Shown in pieces: positions 22,353-25,293 of a stretch of DNA of 25,293 nucleotides. The notes under the pieces were generated by a model. That model saw only the letters and a list, made by a program, of their open reading frames with translations, did no database searches and was not told where the DNA came from. The stretch lies in IMG/VR virus record IMGVR_UViG_3300046009_012114, positions 1 to 25,293 of that record; one strand, given 5' to 3'. Source of the DNA: a virus. The translations under genes were made by a program, and so were the position numbers. Numbering within the stretch: the stretch's first letter is position 1; each line of letters opens with the position of its first letter.

Positions 22353-23519
22353 TTATCCTATATAAATGTTCATTGGTATATTCGATAACGTAGATTGCAT
22401 AGCATCATTTTCAGCTTTTTTCCTTTCTAATTGATTCTTACGTGAAGCCTCGTCTAAATCTAAACGTAATTTTTCAATTAACGCCAGTTGTAAATCCCTA
22501 GCTTTTCCTAGTAAATCTGCCTGATTTAACGTTACTTCTGCGCCTGGAATAGGTACTTGAGTATATTTACCTCTAATAAATGCTAATGTTTCAGCAGCTA
22601 GTGCTAAAGTATATTCAAATATCCAATATCTACCAGGAGCATTTACATTCATGTATGTAGGATTCTCATAAGGTACATTTGATATGTCTGTAATTAAATT
22701 ATCTCCTGAACCAGGTCCTGAAGCAGCTACTACACTATTTCTTTCTGATACTTTGATGTACTCAAAGAATAGTTTTTTATCAGATGTTGGAATAGGGAAT
22801 ATTTTTAATTTATTATTTATAATATTAAATGAGAATGCACTTCTTCTTATTTGATCATTTAATTCAATTGCTTGAATTGTTGCAATATCATAATTAAGAG
22901 GCATTAACATAAAGTTAATAGCAGGAGATTTATTACCAAATCCAAAGGCATCTAGTAATTGTTGTGATCCGTATCCTGTACCAGCATAAGGGTCAAAATA
23001 ACGAACAATAGCAGGAGCGTTTTCATAAAAAATAGTTTTTATCTCAATTGAATCATTTCCTGATATTACTCCTGAAGTTGAAGCCCAAGCTGCTAAGTCA
23101 TAATCTTGTTGACCTGCTATCATATCTAATGAGCCTGAATAGTAAGTTATATGTCCTCCTACTCCTGCTTCACTACCATAATCAGAAGCCATTCTAATTA
23201 TATTACCTAATGAAGGAGTAATTACTGAATTATTAAGTGTTACATTATTTGGGTTAGCTTCTAATGATATAAAATTATTTCTAATTTGATATAAGTAAAG
23301 TTCATTTCCATAAGTTGTTACTGCTTCTTCAAAACAAGCGAAAAATGAACCACTATCCATCTCAACATCCATTGAGGGATACCCTAATCTTTGAGCACAG
23401 AATTTTGCTACTTTTACCGCATCTATTTGGAATTGATAATCATTATCATAAAAACCAAAGGGAGTTGAAGCCCCTGGTATAAAGTTTGCAATTCCTGTCC
23501 AAACTTGTGAATTAGCCAT
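22353..23519 (-). CDS. gp13: Neck protein, gp13-like, 388 aa
   Basis: Portal-proximal neck protein. The N-terminal helical part (F-G-F-Y-D-N-D-Y-Q-F-Q-I-D-A-V-K-V-A, then F-F-A-C-F-E-E-A-V-T-T-Y-G-N-E-L) and the C-terminal part (R-Y-W-I-F-E-Y-T-L-A-L-A-A-E-T-L, I-R-G-K-Y, I-P-G-A-E-V-T-L-N, a charged helix, then I-P-M-N-I-Y-I-G) match the gp13-type neck proteins of distant T4 relatives. Between them lies a beta-rich insert. T4 gp13 has 309 aa. It is the first gene of the neck-fibre run, directly behind PhoH, with an ATATTTAT element in the gap. Confidence 0.8.
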   Translation of the reverse strand: MANSQVWTGIANFIPGASTPFGFYDNDYQFQIDAVKVAKFCAQRLGYPSMDVEMDSGSFFACFEEAVTTYGNELYLYQIRNNFISLEANPNNVTLNNSVITPSLGNIIRMASDYGSEAGVGGHITYYSGSLDMIAGQQDYDLAAWASTSGVISGNDSIEIKTIFYENAPAIVRYFDPYAGTGYGSQQLLDAFGFGNKSPAINFMLMPLNYDIATIQAIELNDQIRRSAFSFNIINNKLKIFPIPTSDKKLFFEYIKVSERNSVVAASGPGSGDNLITDISNVPYENPTYMNVNAPGRYWIFEYTLALAAETLAFIRGKYTQVPIPGAEVTLNQADLLGKARDLQLALIEKLRLDLDEASRKNQLERKKAENDAMQSTLSNIPMNIYIG

Positions 23520-23528
23520 AATTTATTA

Positions 23529-23543
23529 TTTAATATAAATATT
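23529..23543 (-). promoter_or_regulatory. Putative phage promoter, ATATTTAT element, before the neck genes
   Basis: The minus strand reads AATATTTATATTAAA, immediately after the phoH stop codon and 9 nt before the gp13-like ATG. It fills nearly the whole 24-nt gap, so it would head the long neck-fibre transcription unit. Confidence 0.6.
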
Positions 23544-24230
23544 TTAATCTCTAAAGTCTTGGTATACTTTTAAAATAGGCGCAACAATATCATGTCTATG
23601 ATTAGCTTGCAATGCGAATACTCTAAATCCTTTCACTTGCTCTTCAACTCTAGTTAAAAATGAAAATCCTGTTTCTTTTTTTACTTTAAGATCAATTTGA
23701 GCTAAATCTCCACATACCACCATTTTAGATCCTTTTCCTAAACGTCCTAATACAGTCTCCATTTGATCATGAGTCACGTTTTGTGCCTCATCTACAATTA
23801 CAAATGAATTAACAAATGTTCTTCCCCTCATAAATGCAAAGGGTACAATTTCAATATTGCCATATTCTAATTCTTTTTCAATTTTATCCTTACCATATAA
23901 CATGTATAAGTTATGATATATTGGTGCTAACCAAGGATCCATCTTTTCTTTAAGATCGCCTGGTAGAAATCCTAATTCTTCTTTAGCTACAGTAGGTCGA
24001 GTTATAATAATTTTTTCAACTTCTCTACTAAATAGCATATCTAATGCTGCTTGTACAGCTACTAAAGTTTTTCCTGAACCTGCCATTCCTTTTAAAACGA
24101 CTACTGGATTTTCAATAATAAGGGCTTTTGCTTGTTTTTGTTCTTCATTAAGTTGTAGGTTGAACTTAATTGGGTTTTTAGGTTTTCTTTTTTGAGTAAA
24201 AACCTCATCAGTGTGATGATTTGATGCCAT
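23544..24230 (-). CDS. phoH: PhoH-like ATPase, 228 aa
   Basis: Cytoplasmic P-loop ATPase of the PhoH family, common in phages of marine and other aquatic bacteria; its role in infection is not settled. Walker A is G48-M-A-G-S-G-K-T55; Walker B is V144-I-V-D-E-A-Q150 with the catalytic Glu. Between them are I-I-I-T-R-P-T-V (74-81) and L-G-F-L-P-G-D-L-K-E-K-M (86-97), both PhoH hallmarks, and R-G-R-T-F (135-139); later G-D-L-A-Q-I-D is the sensor region. The length is that of the minimal PhoH domain, with no RNase or PIN partner. It sits between capsid/HNH and neck genes with its own promoter-like element, and could be expressed separately from the virion genes. Confidence 0.93.
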   Translation of the reverse strand: MASNHHTDEVFTQKRKPKNPIKFNLQLNEEQKQAKALIIENPVVVLKGMAGSGKTLVAVQAALDMLFSREVEKIIITRPTVAKEELGFLPGDLKEKMDPWLAPIYHNLYMLYGKDKIEKELEYGNIEIVPFAFMRGRTFVNSFVIVDEAQNVTHDQMETVLGRLGKGSKMVVCGDLAQIDLKVKKETGFSFLTRVEEQVKGFRVFALQANHRHDIVAPILKVYQDFRD

Positions 24231-24245
24231 ATTAGTAACGTTTAG

Positions 24246-24260
24246 TTTAGTATAAATATG
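24246..24260 (-). promoter_or_regulatory. Putative phage promoter, ATATTTAT element, before phoH
   Basis: The minus strand reads CATATTTATACTAAA, 8 nt after the HNH-gene terminator stem and 15 nt before the phoH ATG. Confidence 0.6.
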
Positions 24261-24261
24261 A

Positions 24262-24288
24262 TAAAAAAAGCCTAGCTTTCGCTAGGCT
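24262..24288 (-). terminator. Intrinsic terminator overlapping the HNH stop codon
   Basis: Stem AGCCTAGC/GCTAGGCT (24269-24276 with 24281-24288), loop TTTC on the plus strand, followed on the minus strand by TTTTTTT. The HNH stop codon TAG lies inside the stem. The hairpin is nearly the same as the one at 24865-24884 behind the capsid gene. Confidence 0.9.
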
Positions 24289-24785
24289 ATCTTATTTGAT
24301 TTTCTTCTATTATTAGTAATAGTAAGTGGTTGGGTATTAGTAAAGTGAAAAGTCCCTCCTTTACTTAATGGTATTATATGATCAATTTCCCAATATATTC
24401 CCCAATTATCCCAATTCATTTTTAATGTAAATTGAAATTCTAAATGTATTTTATATTGATCTATTGAACATCCTAAATATTCTAAAGTACTACGATCCTT
24501 ATTATCTTTCATACTATTATAAATTCTAGCTCTAAGAGATTCTTTTAATCTAGTTTTAGGATCTTTTCTACGCTTCCTAGCATTCTCAGTTAATTGTTGG
24601 GTACGTTGTAATTTTTGTTCAAGAGTTAAATTTTGAAGACGGATTTTATGATAATCACCTGTGTATTTAGAACGTTCTTTAACTTTTCTACATTCTTTAC
24701 ATCCTTGTAACTTACCATTTTTATGTTTAGAAGAATCATAAAAATTTTCTAATGATTTAGAAATATTGCATATAGTACAAATCAT
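24282..24785 (-). CDS. HNH endonuclease with zinc-finger N-terminus, 167 aa
   Basis: Probable homing-type (selfish) endonuclease. The N-terminus has C3-x-x-C6 and C29-x-x-C32, a four-Cys zinc site. The middle is a highly basic helical DNA-contact region (R-K-R-R-K-D-P-K-T-R). The C-terminus carries the HNH core: I134-D-H136-I-I-P-L with the general-base His, N150 in F-T-N-T-Q-P-L-T, and N158-N-R-R-K-S. As a free-standing gene between gp23-like and phoH it matches the habit of HNH genes to sit beside conserved phage genes. It has its own ATATTTAT element and ends in a terminator copying that of the capsid gene. Target and activity are unknown; all expected catalytic residues appear present. 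Confidence 0.85.
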   Translation of the reverse strand: MICTICNISKSLENFYDSSKHKNGKLQGCKECRKVKERSKYTGDYHKIRLQNLTLEQKLQRTQQLTENARKRRKDPKTRLKESLRARIYNSMKDNKDRSTLEYLGCSIDQYKIHLEFQFTLKMNWDNWGIYWEIDHIIPLSKGGTFHFTNTQPLTITNNRRKSNKIA

Positions 24786-24801
24786 ATTTTCATAATTATT
24801 A

Positions 24802-24816
24802 TTTAATATAAATATA
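24802..24816 (-). promoter_or_regulatory. Putative phage promoter, ATATTTAT element, before the HNH gene
   Basis: The minus strand reads TATATTTATATTAAA, 16 nt before the ATG at 24785. A short out-of-frame ATG (24793) that stops after three codons lies in the leader and might lower expression of the endonuclease. Confidence 0.55.
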
Positions 24817-24856
24817 AAAAAAAAGAAAAGGTATTATATCTGTTTTAATTTAATGT

Positions 24857-24884
24857 AAAAAAAATGCCTAGCTTTTGCTAGGCA
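24857..24884 (-). terminator. Intrinsic terminator after the major capsid gene
   Basis: Stem TGCCTAGC/GCTAGGCA (24865-24872 with 24877-24884), loop of 4, followed on the minus strand by TTTTTTTT. It lies 24 nt downstream of the capsid stop. A strong stop here isolates the very highly expressed capsid transcript from HNH and phoH. Confidence 0.9.
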
Positions 24885-24908
24885 CTTTCTTAATTATTTA
24901 AGATATTC

Positions 24909-25293
24909 TTAGATAAGGTTGGTATCTAATACCATTACTTTTCCGTAAAATTCCGGACGTACCATTTTCTTAGCATATCTTGTCATTATCCCCTTGCGAG
25001 GAGTGAAAGTATTTGGATCGTATACTAATGGAGTCATGATAAGTGGAACATATGGAGCATAAACTGCACCTGATTCTAAGAATTGGTTACCTCTAAATCC
25101 TAACAAGATAGTGTTTTCTAACATGTAAGGGTTTTTGTAAACTTTGTATCTAGAATTTAATGAACCAATTTTCTGAACACCAAATGCATAGTTCATTTTA
25201 GCTGCATCGCCATCTGTATCAGCAGCAAATCCTGGGATTGATTCTAATACTGTAGCAACTGTTGGAGATACTACCATAAAGTTAGCACCACCT
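24909..25293 (-). CDS. gp23: Major capsid protein, gp23-like, C-terminal 128 codons
   Basis: C-terminal end of the main head subunit; the 5' part lies beyond the right edge, and the reading frame is open to the last base (G-G-A-N-F-M-V-V-S-P-T at the edge). The match to the T4 gp23 C-terminus is by pattern: N-F-x-V-x-S-P-T-V-A-T-V-L-E-S-I, then Y-K-V-Y-K-N-P-Y, L-L-G-F-R-G-N-Q-F-L-E-S-G, and A-V-Y-A-P-Y-V-P-L-I-M-T-P with F-T-P-R-K-G-I-M-T-R-Y (T4: Y-Y-A-P-Y-V-A-L-T-P ... F-Q-P-V-M-G-F-K-T-R-Y). The internal Met at 25277 is not the true start. It is followed by its own terminator. Confidence 0.92.
   Translation of the reverse strand, partial: GGANFMVVSPTVATVLESIPGFAADTDGDAAKMNYAFGVQKIGSLNSRYKVYKNPYMLENTILLGFRGNQFLESGAVYAPYVPLIMTPLVYDPNTFTPRKGIMTRYAKKMVRPEFYGKVMVLDTNLI

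Overview
The window is a piece of a lytic-type tailed phage genome: the morphogenesis module of a myovirus (contractile tail) distantly related to T4. Every convincing gene lies on the minus strand, so the transcription order runs from the right edge to the left. The DNA is very AT-rich, genes are tightly packed, and there is essentially no Shine-Dalgarno sequence in front of any start codon; starts are preceded by A/T-only leaders instead. That leader style is typical of Bacteroidota and their phages, so a Bacteroidota (for example flavobacterial) host is the best guess. No host marker is present to prove it.

In order of transcription: the C-terminus of the major capsid protein (gp23-like, cut by the right edge); an HNH endonuclease; a PhoH-like ATPase; the neck and tail-terminator set gp13-, gp14- and gp15-like; a small beta-rich accessory protein; a 964-aa fibre with collagen-like, YadA-like 'HAEG' beta-roll and C1q-like parts; a 273-aa putative appendage protein; a 62-aa unknown; a three-helix membrane protein; a second HAEG fibre of 443 aa; an 83-aa coiled-coil protein; the tail sheath (gp18-like) and tail tube (gp19-like); a gp26-like tail chaperone with a small out-of-frame downstream ORF; the tape measure protein; a 95-aa unknown; a 655-aa baseplate or tail-tube-initiator-like protein; a gp53/LysM-like baseplate protein; an 844-aa baseplate hub protein; a 312-aa hub-tail/lysozyme fusion; a 197-aa unknown; a 24-aa microprotein; a 155-aa unknown; and the first 361 codons of a family A DNA polymerase (cut by the left edge).

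The module is divided by intrinsic terminators (GC-rich 7-9 bp hairpins followed by U-runs on the minus strand). Many of these are immediately followed by a strikingly conserved element, 5'-nATATTTATWNTAAA on the coding strand, about 14-34 nt before the next ATG. I find 11 intergenic copies sharing the invariant 8-mer ATATTTAT. This is probably the phage's own (late?) promoter. It is the reverse complement of the T4 late-promoter box TATAAATA, which is curious.

The genes together would build a head with capsid, neck and connector, a contractile sheath around a tube whose length is set by the tape measure, a baseplate carrying a peptidoglycan-degrading hub, and two related fibres for host recognition. 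I found no CRISPR array, tRNA, integrase or obvious defence cassette. The most unusual points are the promoter motif and its orientation, the duplicated terminator around the HNH gene, the divergent PolA with an apparently degenerate exonuclease region, a possible recoding site in the tail chaperone pair, and two paralogous fibres with signs of recent repeat slippage and domain insertion.
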